Shown here one piece after another: positions 36,053-45,500 of a stretch of 57,935 nt of DNA (position 1 is the stretch's first letter; every line of letters starts with the position of its first letter). The stretch is from Dyadobacter sp. CY312 (GTDB lineage: Bacteria; Bacteroidota; Bacteroidia; Cytophagales; Spirosomataceae), in the NCBI RefSeq assembly GCF_021390535.1, contig NZ_JAJUXG010000030.1, forward strand, positions 1 to 57,935. Direction: 5' to 3'. Made by a program: the position numbers and the translations under genes. The notes under the pieces are model-generated. The model ran no database searches. It saw only the letters and a program-made list of their open reading frames with translations, and was not told the DNA's origin.

Positions 36053-37120
36053 TTAATTGCAGCCGGTACTTGAAATAATCACGCTCCCATCAATCACACA
36101 ATAACTGCCACCAATAGTCTGGGTAATTATATCAAGTTTTTGAAAAAGCGATTCATCAGTAAATTCAACATGAACCAGGCATTTAGCCGTCGCCGATCGA
36201 TCATAGACAAAAGGAATACCATAACCTTTTTCAAGAACTTCGAACACCTCCGCGATCGGCCTGTTTTTGAATGATAATAGTTGTTCCTTCTTTATTTTTT
36301 TGATCTCGTCCGGAAATTCAATGATCGTCTTCGAAATTGCATTGTCCTTTGTCGAGAACAACGCCTGTTGATTAGGAATCAATAAGAGCTCCGTTTTTTG
36401 CGGTGCCGCTTCCTTAGTATTGATCGGAATTACAGCAACCCGTCCCGTCCGCACCATTACCTTTACTTCATTGTCTGTGGTTTTAATCAGAAAGCTTGTC
36501 CCTACCACACGTGTCGCTAATCCGTTTGCATATACAAACAAAGGATTTAATGTGTCCTTTTGAATCTCAAAAAACGCATCTCCTGAGAGATAAATCTCCC
36601 TTCGGTTGTTCTGGATCAATGGATTGGTATAACTTACTTTACTTGATGGGGATAGAAGGACAATACTGCTATCCGGAAGTATTATCCGCTTTTCCTTATC
36701 AGTTTCATTAACTACTTCCTGCAAAGACGTTGTCACATTTGCAATTATCTTATGATATGCATAATCGGCTTGTTTGTGCTTTGGTCTCAGAGTTATTATT
36801 CCAATAATGATCACCACAGATGCTGCAATAGAAAGCCATCTAAATTGATGTCCTATGCGGAATCTACTACGTTCCTCCTTTGTATAAGACAATATTGCTG
36901 CAACCCCTTCATTCAACTCCTCTTCAGTTAATGAAGACATATTCCGGCTCAGTGAAAGAAGTAATTCACGCGCCTGGCACATCGTGTAGGAATGTTCAGG
37001 ATTTTGCTTCAACAATTCCTCCCACAAATGATTATTGCCTTTCTCGTTTTCCCGAACGCATCGTTTAAAGTCTTCATCTAAGAGTAAAGTCTGAAGATTA
37101 CAATTATAAAATTTTTTCAT
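36053..37120 (-). CDS. FecR-family anti-sigma factor
   Basis: A 355-residue inner-membrane protein. A cytoplasmic N-terminal part is followed by one transmembrane helix at about residues 95-111 ('WLSIAASVVIIIGIITL'). The periplasmic FecR domain shows 'RIILPDSSIVLLSPSSKVSY', 'YLSGDAFFEIQKD' and 'VRTGRVAVIP'. The C-terminal DUF4974-like domain starts 'LLSFKNRPIAEVFEVLEKGY' and ends with the typical 'SYCVIDGSVIISS'. It should hold the sigma factor inactive until the SusC STN domain signals substrate binding. It begins 112 bases after the sigma gene. Confidence 0.93.
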   Translation of the reverse strand: MKKFYNCNLQTLLLDEDFKRCVRENEKGNNHLWEELLKQNPEHSYTMCQARELLLSLSRNMSSLTEEELNEGVAAILSYTKEERSRFRIGHQFRWLSIAASVVIIIGIITLRPKHKQADYAYHKIIANVTTSLQEVVNETDKEKRIILPDSSIVLLSPSSKVSYTNPLIQNNRREIYLSGDAFFEIQKDTLNPLFVYANGLATRVVGTSFLIKTTDNEVKVMVRTGRVAVIPINTKEAAPQKTELLLIPNQQALFSTKDNAISKTIIEFPDEIKKIKKEQLLSFKNRPIAEVFEVLEKGYGIPFVYDRSATAKCLVHVEFTDESLFQKLDIITQTIGGSYCVIDGSVIISSTGCN

Positions 37121-37232
37121 GAAAAAATATAAAATTTAACCTTACAAGGACATAACCCAGAAAGGCACGGCGGATAATGAAAAAAATGTCACTTTTTTTC
37201 CATTGCCATTAAAATATGAAGTAAATATTTGA

Positions 37233-37814
37233 CTACCAGCTAAATAAAAAATAGAAAAGTATACCAAACAGCGACACTTTCCATTTTTCCTTTACGAGTT
37301 TTAAAGTCTGATATAGCAAGTTGGCCACCGCCCCCCGGGAGATTAGTAAAATGTCAGCAATTTCCTCGTTCGACAAATCTTCATAGAATTTGAGGTGTAT
37401 AATCTCTCTTTGTCTTCGGGTAAGCTGACTTAGTATGAATGTGATCTTTCGTTCTCTTTCAATAACAGATTCCTCTGAAATGATCTGCATTTCCATGGTA
37501 TCATCCTGAAAAACCTGTTCCTGGTAATTATCAATATCCAGTAAAACCTCTGCACGACGATAGCTTTTGAAAAGTCTGTTGCGGATACTTTTCAAAAGAT
37601 AAGGTTTTATCTGATCGACCTGACTCAGATGTTTGCGTCTATCCCATAGCGTAGTAAACAAATCGTGAATATGGTCTTTAACCATTTCCCGATCCGAGGT
37701 AAATTTCATTCCATAGTCGAAAAGAGCGGTATAGTAAGTTTGAACAAGATACTCGAAAGCAGCTTTATCTCCCTCAACAAACCTTTGCCATATTTGTATA
37801 TCTTCCTTAATCAT
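37233..37814 (-). CDS. FecI-like ECF sigma factor of the SusCD locus
   Basis: A 193-residue ECF sigma factor. Region 2 covers 'AFEYLVQTYYTALFDYGMKF' through 'MVKDHIHDLFTTLWDRRKHL'; region 4 has 'LTRRQREIIHLKFYEDLSNE' and 'EIADILLISRGAVANLLYQT'. It ends with a short hydrophobic tail ('SLFGILFYFLFSW'), an arrangement seen in some Bacteroidota SusC-linked sigma factors and suggesting membrane contact. It should drive the downstream fecR-susC-susD genes. Confidence 0.92.
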   Translation of the reverse strand: MIKEDIQIWQRFVEGDKAAFEYLVQTYYTALFDYGMKFTSDREMVKDHIHDLFTTLWDRRKHLSQVDQIKPYLLKSIRNRLFKSYRRAEVLLDIDNYQEQVFQDDTMEMQIISEESVIERERKITFILSQLTRRQREIIHLKFYEDLSNEEIADILLISRGAVANLLYQTLKLVKEKWKVSLFGILFYFLFSW

Positions 37815-37940
37815 TTAATTAAAGATTACGGCTTAGAAATAATAATTACTTTCTTTTCAAACAGTTCCGGTCATCGTTTATACTCATAAAGGAATTGTCG
37901 TTCGGAAGTGAATTTGAATAGTGGAATAGCAAATTGAAAC

Positions 37941-38236
37941 ATGACTGCCATGAAAGAGCAGACAAGGATTGAAAATTTTTTAATACAGCATAAATATTCA
38001 TCCAGTGGGAGCTGAAAATCGAAAGCCCCAACCCATGGAGAGTACTATAAATATTCAGGAAGTTACCTGGAAATTTTTGAGCTGATGCAAAAGTATAAAG
38101 ATTTTGCACTGGATGACGGACTTTTACCCAAGAAGCTAGCCCAAGGTATGGTGATGCAGCATTTACCTTACTAGCTGAGATAGCAAGAATTAACTCGCAC
38201 ATATACTCAGCGGGTCCGAACAAGTGGAGCAGTTAA
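37941..38236 (+). pseudogene. Remnant of a small gene with in-frame stops
   Basis: One frame reads MTAMKEQTRIENFLIQHKYS, hits TGA at 38013, continues as 'THGEYYKYSGSYLEIFELMQ', 'KYKDFALDDGLLPKKLAQGM' and 'VMQHLPY', and then meets two TAG stops. The stretch between stops has normal protein composition, and all of it lies in a single frame, so it appears to be a decayed gene of roughly 70-100 codons. The family was not recognised. A chance pattern is possible. Confidence 0.35.
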
Positions 38237-38431
38237 TCTTTCCTGAACGAAACGACAAAACAAAATTACTTGCAGGGATTATCAGGACCGACTCAGGCAG
38301 CCTCTGAATGCCGTAATCGTCTTCCAAACAGGTCAATAAGACATTTCAAGAGCAAGTGCGCTTGTTCTAACCTGTTTAAAAGCTTTACTACAAAGTGAAA
38401 ATAACCTCTCAAACTCACTAATCAGATTTAC

Positions 38432-38578
38432 TTACTGGCTTTGAGTTTTTTTCAGCGCAGCGACTGCTTGGTCACTTCGTTGAAGAACTATGTTGGGATG
38501 ATCGTCAATTAACCATTCCACCACTTCTCCTTGTTCAAATTCAATGACCTGAACAACAGCACCCGGAAAATTGGCATC
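38432..38578 (-). pseudogene. Orphan C-terminal coding fragment
   Basis: A 48-codon open frame bounded upstream by TGA, with no usable start. It reads DANFPGAVVQVIEFEQGEVV, then 'EWLIDDHPNIVLQRSDQAVA', and ends 'ALKKTQSQ'. The amphipathic, charged sequence looks like the C-terminus of a real protein cut off at its 5' end. The G-run upstream at 38605-38612 (minus-strand GGGGGGG) may mark a frameshift. Family unknown. Confidence 0.3.
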
Positions 38579-38654
38579 TCACTGCTCCCTTTATTTCCTT
38601 CCCCCCCAAGAATTTGGCTTGATCCCTTGATTCTCCAAATTATGTGTTTCCGTG

Positions 38655-38783
38655 GTCTCGTAGGGAGACGAACCCAAGCTCACATATCCGTAGTCTGACG
38701 ACTACGAACAACGAGGGAAAAGATGCTTTCATCGGAAACGTAGGGCTATATCCGACTGAGATCTGACTAGTGCCAAATCAGAT
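38655..38783. repeat. Cluster of small inverted repeats
   Basis: Three short perfect stems lie within 130 bases: GTCTC/GAGAC (38655-38659/38665-38669), CGTAGTC/GACTACG with a TGAC loop (38689-38695/38700-38706), and ATCTGA/TCAGAT (38761-38766/38778-38783). A weak TCGGA/TCCGA pair lies between them. Dense short hairpins in non-coding DNA are reminiscent of REP/BIME-like repeats or of recombination sites, but no repeat copy is visible elsewhere in this window. Confidence 0.35.
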
Positions 38784-38813
38784 TGCAAATTTTATCCCTA
38801 GCAACAACTGATA

Positions 38814-40541
38814 TTATTTTTTTACAAAAATCCGGATTTGATCTATTGTAGCGTGATACGAATAATTAGAATCTATGACTTTCCGTATCGCAGGATAATT
38901 TTCGTACACGGTAGTACTGTCGTTATAGGGATAGGAAATGTTTGAATTGAGCGAAGCATCAATGATCAGTTTTGGCTCATTGGCTATGATATCAGACGCA
39001 ATCCGATTTTCATAGTACTCCTTTTGCAGATTTTTAAAAGCAAAATGCATACGTGTAGTCTGGGCCTCCCGAATTCCTAAAAGGGTGTTGCTGGATATAT
39101 ATATATCCGGACGGTATCCCAGGACGGCAATAAAGTCATCGGGTTTGACTAATCCTTTTATCTCGCCAATGAGTGGGGAATTTATCGTTCCACTATATCC
39201 TTTTTCTATAATATTAACTCCAAAACTTCCTTTTTTAATACTTACAAGTCCTTGTAAACCTACTGTTATTAACAGCAAAGATATATATATATCAGTTCGA
39301 TACTTATAATTTTTGGAATCCATTATTTTTTTAGCACTTATAAAACTTATTGATGCCCAAAAGAATAATGGAACTATTAATAGAATTAGGTAATAGTGGC
39401 ATATATTTCCTGGTTGACTAATGGAATAATAACTTAATAAAAAAATGAAAATAGACCCAATTAAATTAATTTTATCTCTAAACTCCATCTTTATGAAATT
39501 TATAAAACAATAGATAGAAGAAAGAATACCAATTCCTGAAAGACAATAAAAAAATGGAGAAATAGTGGGTGAAGTACTGATTAGATATAAAGGAACTCTT
39601 GCTTTAAACCACCAGTTTTTTTCTTGTCCCACAACTCCCAATTCAGCATATAATAAGTTATTAAGCACATAGGATTCCCAAAAATCTGATTGAGTATTTA
39701 GTGAAAAAATATAGATGCCGACTAGAATGGAAGGAGCAAAGCACGAGATGAGAATGTAGAAAATTGCACGGGTTGGTAACTTCCAAAGAAAATGAGCAGC
39801 GCATAGCAGCCATAGTCCTAATCCTATTCCAATAGGAACGGCTTGTAACTTTATGAATGGTAGAAGCCCTAGAATAAACCCTAAAGTCATTACAACCGAT
39901 ATTTTATTTTTGGCACGCTCTACCGACAACAATAAATAGGAGGCGAATGCAAGAGTGACCATTGGAATATAGGTAGAGTCAAACGAAACCAGATCTGTTT
40001 CGTTTAACATGGCAAATCCTATTGCCAGGGGAGCAGTCATCGCAGCGGCCAATGAGGGTGAAGTATATTGTCTTACAGCCAGAAACGAAAAAACAAATGT
40101 TGGAATACAGCAGAACAATAATAAAAAAAGGCGTAACGTGAAATAGTTTATATTTCCTCCTACTATTTTTATTAGCAACAGAGGGTAGATATTTAGTGGT
40201 CCACTTGTAGTAGCATCAACGTCTTTCCAAAATACTGATTTATTCCATAAAGTGGCAGCACAAACGGCCCAATCAGCTTCGTCATAGTTAAGCATTGGCA
40301 GTACCAGATTAGGAAATCTAAATCCTAAAATTCCTACAATAGAGACTGTCAAATAAATGTATAGATATTTATTATTTAAAGGTTTCTTATTTATACATAA
40401 TACCAAATAGCCAAGTGATAGTATCCATAAAAAAGAAAGAATTTTCCATAAAGTGTCAGCATAGGGAATTTTGGCAATTACTGCTATAGTTATCTGGCTC
40501 AGCACGTCAGGGTACTCAATAACCTGTAATAATATGGGCAT
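38814..40541 (-). CDS. Polytopic GT39/ArnT-like glycosyltransferase
   Basis: The frame is open to 40634; the ATG at 40541 (MPILLQVIEYPDVL) is chosen because the preceding ~30 residues lack a membrane segment and look like leader. The start remains uncertain. The protein (about 575 residues) has some 10-12 hydrophobic segments and a C-terminal soluble domain. The early loop motif 'LNYDEADWAV' resembles the Asp-Glu catalytic pair of lipid-phosphate-sugar-dependent mannosyltransferases (GT39/ArnT/GT83). It probably transfers a sugar at the membrane. The gene is clearly more AT-rich than its neighbours (runs such as TATATATAT) and lies between decayed DNA and an IS element, suggesting transfer. 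Confidence 0.6.
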   Translation of the reverse strand: MPILLQVIEYPDVLSQITIAVIAKIPYADTLWKILSFLWILSLGYLVLCINKKPLNNKYLYIYLTVSIVGILGFRFPNLVLPMLNYDEADWAVCAATLWNKSVFWKDVDATTSGPLNIYPLLLIKIVGGNINYFTLRLFLLLFCCIPTFVFSFLAVRQYTSPSLAAAMTAPLAIGFAMLNETDLVSFDSTYIPMVTLAFASYLLLSVERAKNKISVVMTLGFILGLLPFIKLQAVPIGIGLGLWLLCAAHFLWKLPTRAIFYILISCFAPSILVGIYIFSLNTQSDFWESYVLNNLLYAELGVVGQEKNWWFKARVPLYLISTSPTISPFFYCLSGIGILSSIYCFINFIKMEFRDKINLIGSIFIFLLSYYSISQPGNICHYYLILLIVPLFFWASISFISAKKIMDSKNYKYRTDIYISLLLITVGLQGLVSIKKGSFGVNIIEKGYSGTINSPLIGEIKGLVKPDDFIAVLGYRPDIYISSNTLLGIREAQTTRMHFAFKNLQKEYYENRIASDIIANEPKLIIDASLNSNISYPYNDSTTVYENYPAIRKVIDSNYSYHATIDQIRIFVKK

Positions 40542-40634
40542 AATGGAGGTTATTTTATGTTTTAATATTTGTTGATGGATATTATATGTTTTCAAACATG
40601 GACGATGTAAATAGATCACAAATGGGTTTAACAA

Positions 40635-41043
40635 TTATGACATATCTGTATTTTACTCATGTCAATCTTAGAAGGGTGTAGCGGATAAAAGCTTATCATC
40701 AACCGATGTTGGAGCAGCTTTTTATACTAAATAAACATGAGAAGTATGATATCATGGAAAGCTACACGGAGGACCAACTAATCCTGGATAAGTAAAACGG
40801 AACATTGAGAATAAGTCAAGCTTCAACAGGATATACTTGCAGTTAATCATCATCATATAGAGGAGGTATCTGGTTTACAACTACTGGTTACAAAACTAAG
40901 AATAAGTAACAATTATTGGTGATGTGTATAGAAATGTTTTTATACAGTATAGATGATGCCTGAATATAACCAACCTGGCGACCATGGAGTGGACTACGTA
41001 GATCGTAAAGCGATATGTCGTAATTTGTAATAGTTGAGACTTA
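40635..41043. other. Non-coding stretch left of the IS481 element
   Basis: About 400 bases. The only open frame of note is 40706-40795 on plus (29 codons, MLEQLFILNKHEKYDIMESY and on), too short to support. No promoter or terminator stands out. Confidence 0.35.
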
Positions 41044-42294
41044 ATCTGACAGTTAGTAAATTTACTAACCATAAAATCAGTTAAGTTATGACGACAACGC
41101 AAAAGTTAATTCAACCTAAACTTGGCTTGTTAAAGTTAGCCGAAAAGTTGGGAAATGTATCCGACGCCTGTAAGGTGATGGGCTACTCTCGAGACTCCTT
41201 TTACCGCTTTCAAAAATTATATGATGAAGGTGGCGAATTGGCTTTAAAAGAAATCAGTAGAAGCAAACCGCTACTGAAGAACCGGATTGAAAAGCAAATA
41301 GAAGATGTGGTGGTTGCTTATGCTATCGAATCACCAGCATTTGGGCAGCAACGTGCATCCAATGAATTGCGTAAACGCGGAATAATAGTAGCACCATCCA
41401 CTATCCGTTGTGTATGGGTAAGACATGACCTGGAGACGTTCCAAAAGCGCTTAAAGGCACTTGACGCAAAGGTTGCTCAGGAAGGATTAATACTTACGGA
41501 TTTGCAAGTTGCGGCCCTTGAACGAAAAAAGGAAGAAGAACAAAATAAAGGTGAAATTGAAACACACCATCCTGGCTACCTTGGCGCCCAGGATACTTAT
41601 TACGTTGGTTATATAAAAGGGGTCGGTAAGATTTATCAGCAAACATTCATAGATACATATAGCCGTGTAGCATTTGCAAAGGTGTATGATCGCAAAAATG
41701 CGCTGGTTGCAGCGGATATGCTTAATGATAAAGTGTTACCTTTTTATCAGGATCAGGAAGTAGATCTGCTCCGTATACTGACCGACCGAGGAACCGAATA
41801 TTGTGGTGCAAAGGAACAGCACGAATATCAGTTATATTTAAATATTGAGGATATCGATCACACCAGAACGAAGGCAAAAAGTCCTCAGACCAACGGTATA
41901 TGTGAGCGTTTCCATCGGACCATGCAAGAGGAGTTTTATGCAATAGCATTCCGCAAGAAGATCTACGACAGCTTGGATACATTGCAGGCAGACATTGACA
42001 AGTGGATCCAATACTACAATGTCGAAAGAACACATAGTGGCAGATACTGTTATGGCAAAACACCATTGCAAACCTTTTTAGATAGTAAAGCAATTGCCAA
42101 AAGCAAAAATGTCAATGAGCTTTTCGATAAAAGTGATAACTTTAAATTACCTGGTGAAGCGGAAACGAGCTCTGCTGGAGAGCAACTTGTCAGGAATATC
42201 CAGGTCGACGGAAATGAAAAAGGGGTTGAGAATCTCCCGGCCCCTTCTCAATTTCATTTTTTGAGTAATACCTAAAAAAACTCAACTGTCAGAT
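41044..42294 (+). mobile_element. IS481-family insertion sequence
   Basis: One transposase gene (41088-42275) is bracketed by inverted ends. ATCTGACAGTT at 41044-41054 is repeated inverted as AACTGTCAGAT at 42284-42294, and both continue inward into AT-rich sequence. No target-site duplication is evident beside these points, so the ends may have decayed or the TIR may be set one or two bases off. The transposase frame is intact. Confidence 0.7.
41088..42275 (+). CDS. IS481-family transposase
   Basis: A 395-residue protein. It has an N-terminal winged helix-turn-helix ('LAEKLGNVSDACKVMGYSRD'), an HTH extension ('AFGQQRASNELRKRGIIVAP') and an RNase H-like DDE core. The core shows 'TFIDTYSRVAFAKVYDRKNA' (first Asp), 'ILTDRGTEYCG' (second Asp) and 'KSPQTNGICERFHRTMQEEF' (Glu), followed by 'YNVERTHSGRYCYGKTPLQT'. 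All three catalytic residues are present, so it is probably active. Confidence 0.93.
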   Translation: MTTTQKLIQPKLGLLKLAEKLGNVSDACKVMGYSRDSFYRFQKLYDEGGELALKEISRSKPLLKNRIEKQIEDVVVAYAIESPAFGQQRASNELRKRGIIVAPSTIRCVWVRHDLETFQKRLKALDAKVAQEGLILTDLQVAALERKKEEEQNKGEIETHHPGYLGAQDTYYVGYIKGVGKIYQQTFIDTYSRVAFAKVYDRKNALVAADMLNDKVLPFYQDQEVDLLRILTDRGTEYCGAKEQHEYQLYLNIEDIDHTRTKAKSPQTNGICERFHRTMQEEFYAIAFRKKIYDSLDTLQADIDKWIQYYNVERTHSGRYCYGKTPLQTFLDSKAIAKSKNVNELFDKSDNFKLPGEAETSSAGEQLVRNIQVDGNEKGVENLPAPSQFHFLSNT

Positions 42295-42504
42295 CTAGTG
42301 TTGGTTATTACACGTAATTGGCAATTCCATTTCCGAGCTAATCTTTTATCCGGATTTTTTCAGAAGGATTCTTTTCTTTGACGAAAAGATGAAATTCAGT
42401 CTTTTGCTATAAATGATTAAATTTTTGAGAATGAATTCGGGTTAGTTGAACTCAACATTGGGAAGAAACCTCCAAAGCAGTTGTGCCAAAACCAGCAGTT
42501 GATA

Positions 42505-45500
42505 TTACGAACTCAGCTGACTTGGCACCTTACCATACGTTTTTCTGAACTCTTTGCTAAAGTACCTGACATCGTCGTAGCCTACCATCATGGCGACCTC
42601 TTTTACCCTGTAATTTCCTGATTCGATCAGCTCGCGGGCTGTATGCATTTTAATGGTCTTAATGAAATCATTAACGGTCATTCCTGTAAGGGCGCGCATT
42701 TTTTTGTATAAAGCAGACACGCTCATGCCTATCAGAAATGCCATTTCATTGACACCAAACTCAGATGATGAAATATTTTCGGTAACCAGGGTTCTCAGTT
42801 TCGAAATGAAATCGGCATTTACATCTACCTTTATCTTTCCATTGGAATCTGATAAAATTATCCTGTTGTAGTGTCGCCTCAGTTCCTCTCTTCCCCTAAG
42901 AATATTGCTAATCTTGAGCGCCAGTACATTAGGATCAAATGGCTTAGTAAGATAGTCGTCAGCTCCTGCTTCCAATCCTTCAAGCACCTGTGATGTAGTG
43001 CCTCTTGCAGTTAACAAAATAACCGGAATGTGGGATGTCCTGATATCTGCCTTTATGCTACGGCATACCTGTATTCCATTCAGCTCTGGCATCATCACAT
43101 CGCAGAGAATCAAATCAGGTATGTGTTCATACGCCATCTCCAGGCCTTCCACCCCATTGGCCGCCTCCATAACATGGTAATCGTCTCCAAAAAGTTCTTT
43201 TTCAAATGCCCTCAATTCATCATTGTCTTCTATCAGAAGAAGATTACATTTTTTTTGAGCGATAGAATTACTATCGGAACCGTAAATATTTGTGAGAGCA
43301 GTATTCACAATGATCGGAATCATACTTCCTGTTGTGGCTAACTGACTTTCGGTATAATGTGCTTTACCGGTTGGAAGATGAAGTGTAAAGGTCGTTTCAC
43401 CACTGCTGCCTTCCTTTTGCTGCCTGCTGCTGACAACGAGATTGCCACCATGCAAATTCACTATTTCCCTGGACAAGGCGAGACCAATCCCATATCCTGT
43501 TTGATCGCCTGTATTGTTATTGACCTGAAAAAACTGTTGAAACAAATGAGCCAAATGCTCGGGCGCTATGCCCAACCCGTTATCGGCAACTCTGATACTC
43601 ACTTCATCAGAGGATGCCAGAATCTCCACAGACACTTTTCCTCCTTTCGGCGAAAACTTGTAAGCATTGCTTAGAAGGTTGTAAAAGACCTTCTGCATCT
43701 GGCTCTGGTCAAACCATAACATCACCTCCGCATGGCTGCTCGTTAAAGTGGTTTCGATAACTTTTTCTATCGCGAGATGTTCAAAAGATGCAAGGACATT
43801 TTTAAGAACTTTCACCGCATCGTACTCCTGTACAAGTAGCTTTACGCTTCCATTTTGAATCTTTCGGAAATCAAGTAACTCTTCTACCAGTTGCATCAAT
43901 TTCCCTGAATTGATTCTGGCATAGTTCAACTGGTTTTTGGCAATACTGTCATCCGGAATAGAGCCAAATGCCCTTTCCAAAGGTCCGATGATGAGCGAGA
44001 GGTGCGTGCGGATCTCGTGCGAGATGTTGGTAAAAAAGTCGAGCTTAGCCTGTTGAAGCTCTTTGTCTTTCCTCAGGGTGTTACGAAGCAGGAAGAAGCG
44101 CATCAGGAAGTAAACAGACATTGCAGCAAGCAGGAGGTAAGCCGTGTAAGCATACCATGTTTTCCACCAGGGGGGTAAAACTCTGATTTTTAGCTGCTTT
44201 AAATCTCCCATCCACAACCCGTCTCCATTTGCTGCTTTTACCTGAAAGGTATATTCTCCGGGCGCAAGGTTCATGTAGGTTGCCGTCGGATCTTGTGTAT
44301 AGGTCCAGTTTTGGTCAAAACCTTCCAATTTATAAGCATACCTGTTTCGTTCCGATCGCTGGTAACTCAAAAGAGCGAAGTCAAGCGAAAAAATGTTCTG
44401 GTTGTGGCTGAATGTTAATTCTGTTGTTTCGTTGATATTCTTATCGAGCAAAGCAGTACTGTCTCCGGCTCTGATCTCCTGATCCAGTATCCTCAAAGCC
44501 GTGAAGAGAATCGGGGAGAGAACCTTTTCGGTTTTTATATCGTCCGGGGAAAATTTGTATATCCCTTTGTTGGTTGAAAAATAAAGTGCACCGTTGGCGT
44601 CTTGTATACTTGCAGCAGGCCTGGAAATACCGTTGAATGGAAGGCCGTCCTGATAGCTATAGGTTTGCATCATCCCGTTTTTTGGGTTATAACGGGTAAG
44701 TTCAGAATCGGTTCCCAGCCATAAAAAACCACGCCGGTCCACCTGCATATCCTCAATTTTTTCGAGACTTACTTTTGGTTCCAGATCAAAACGGTTTTCC
44801 TTTGCATTAAAGAATTGAAGCCCTTGCCTTGTTGCCGCCCATATCTTTCCCGAACGATCTTCGGCCAGGCGCCAGACCGACGCGAAATTCGCTGAAAATC
44901 TGCTTTTGTCAGTTTTCACGTCTTTGAAATCCGGATCATTGGGTCTCAAAACAAATACTTCGTCACCGCCACCTATCCAGATATTGTGTTTAGAATCTTC
45001 CAGTATGCTCTGCGAATAGGATACAGATTTATATTTTTTAAATGAGCCGTTTCGTCTATCAAATAACAGGGCCCCGAAAGTCCCGACAAGCCAGAACCGC
45101 CCCCTACTATCTTCCAGAATCTCATGTACTCTGCCGTCTTCGAGTGTTTTTTCTCCTGCTACGTAGGTTGGATAATCGGTAAAGGCTTTGGTTTTGAGAT
45201 TGTAACTTGTTAACACAGAATTTCCCGCTGCCCATAGCACTCCATCTTTGTCGAGATAAAACCTGTAATAATCCACCGATCGTGGCAGTTTGAGGTCATA
45301 AGAGGAAAATTGTTTTCCTGATTGCTCAAATAAGAGCAATTTGGTAAGGTCCTTTTCTATAACCCAAACATTGTTGTCCGTACTCACGCCCATCCAGGAA
45401 CCGGCAAATGGTGCAGACGTGTAGTTTTTTCCGGGAAAAGGCCAGGTAGTAAATTTTGCAGCATCAGGATAAAAATAGCTAACACCAAAATAGGTCGTTC

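Larger units (their letters stand above)
37815..38813. other. Decayed 1-kb region
   Basis: About 1 kb without an intact gene. It holds a probable pseudogene (37941-38236, plus), an orphan C-terminal ORF fragment (38432-38578, minus) and a cluster of small inverted repeats (38655-38783). It separates the SusCD locus from an AT-rich glycosyltransferase-like gene and an IS481 element, and looks like scar tissue from past insertions or deletions. Confidence 0.45.

Noticed and set aside
37846..38223. 125-codon open frame on the minus strand
   Set aside because: It lies antisense to a plus-strand remnant with more protein-like composition, has an odd residue mix and no recognisable feature.
40706..40795. 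29-codon frame left of the IS481 element
   Set aside because: Too short, with no domain, no ribosome-binding signal and no neighbouring partner.
41044..42294. Target-site duplication for the IS481 element
   Set aside because: I compared several bases on each side for different choices of the terminal repeat and found no matching pair.
42300..42504. Short hairpin CTTTTC/GAAAAG (42371-42388) as HTCS 1 terminator
   Set aside because: The stem is only six A/T-rich base pairs and lies over 100 bases after the stop; not distinct from background.
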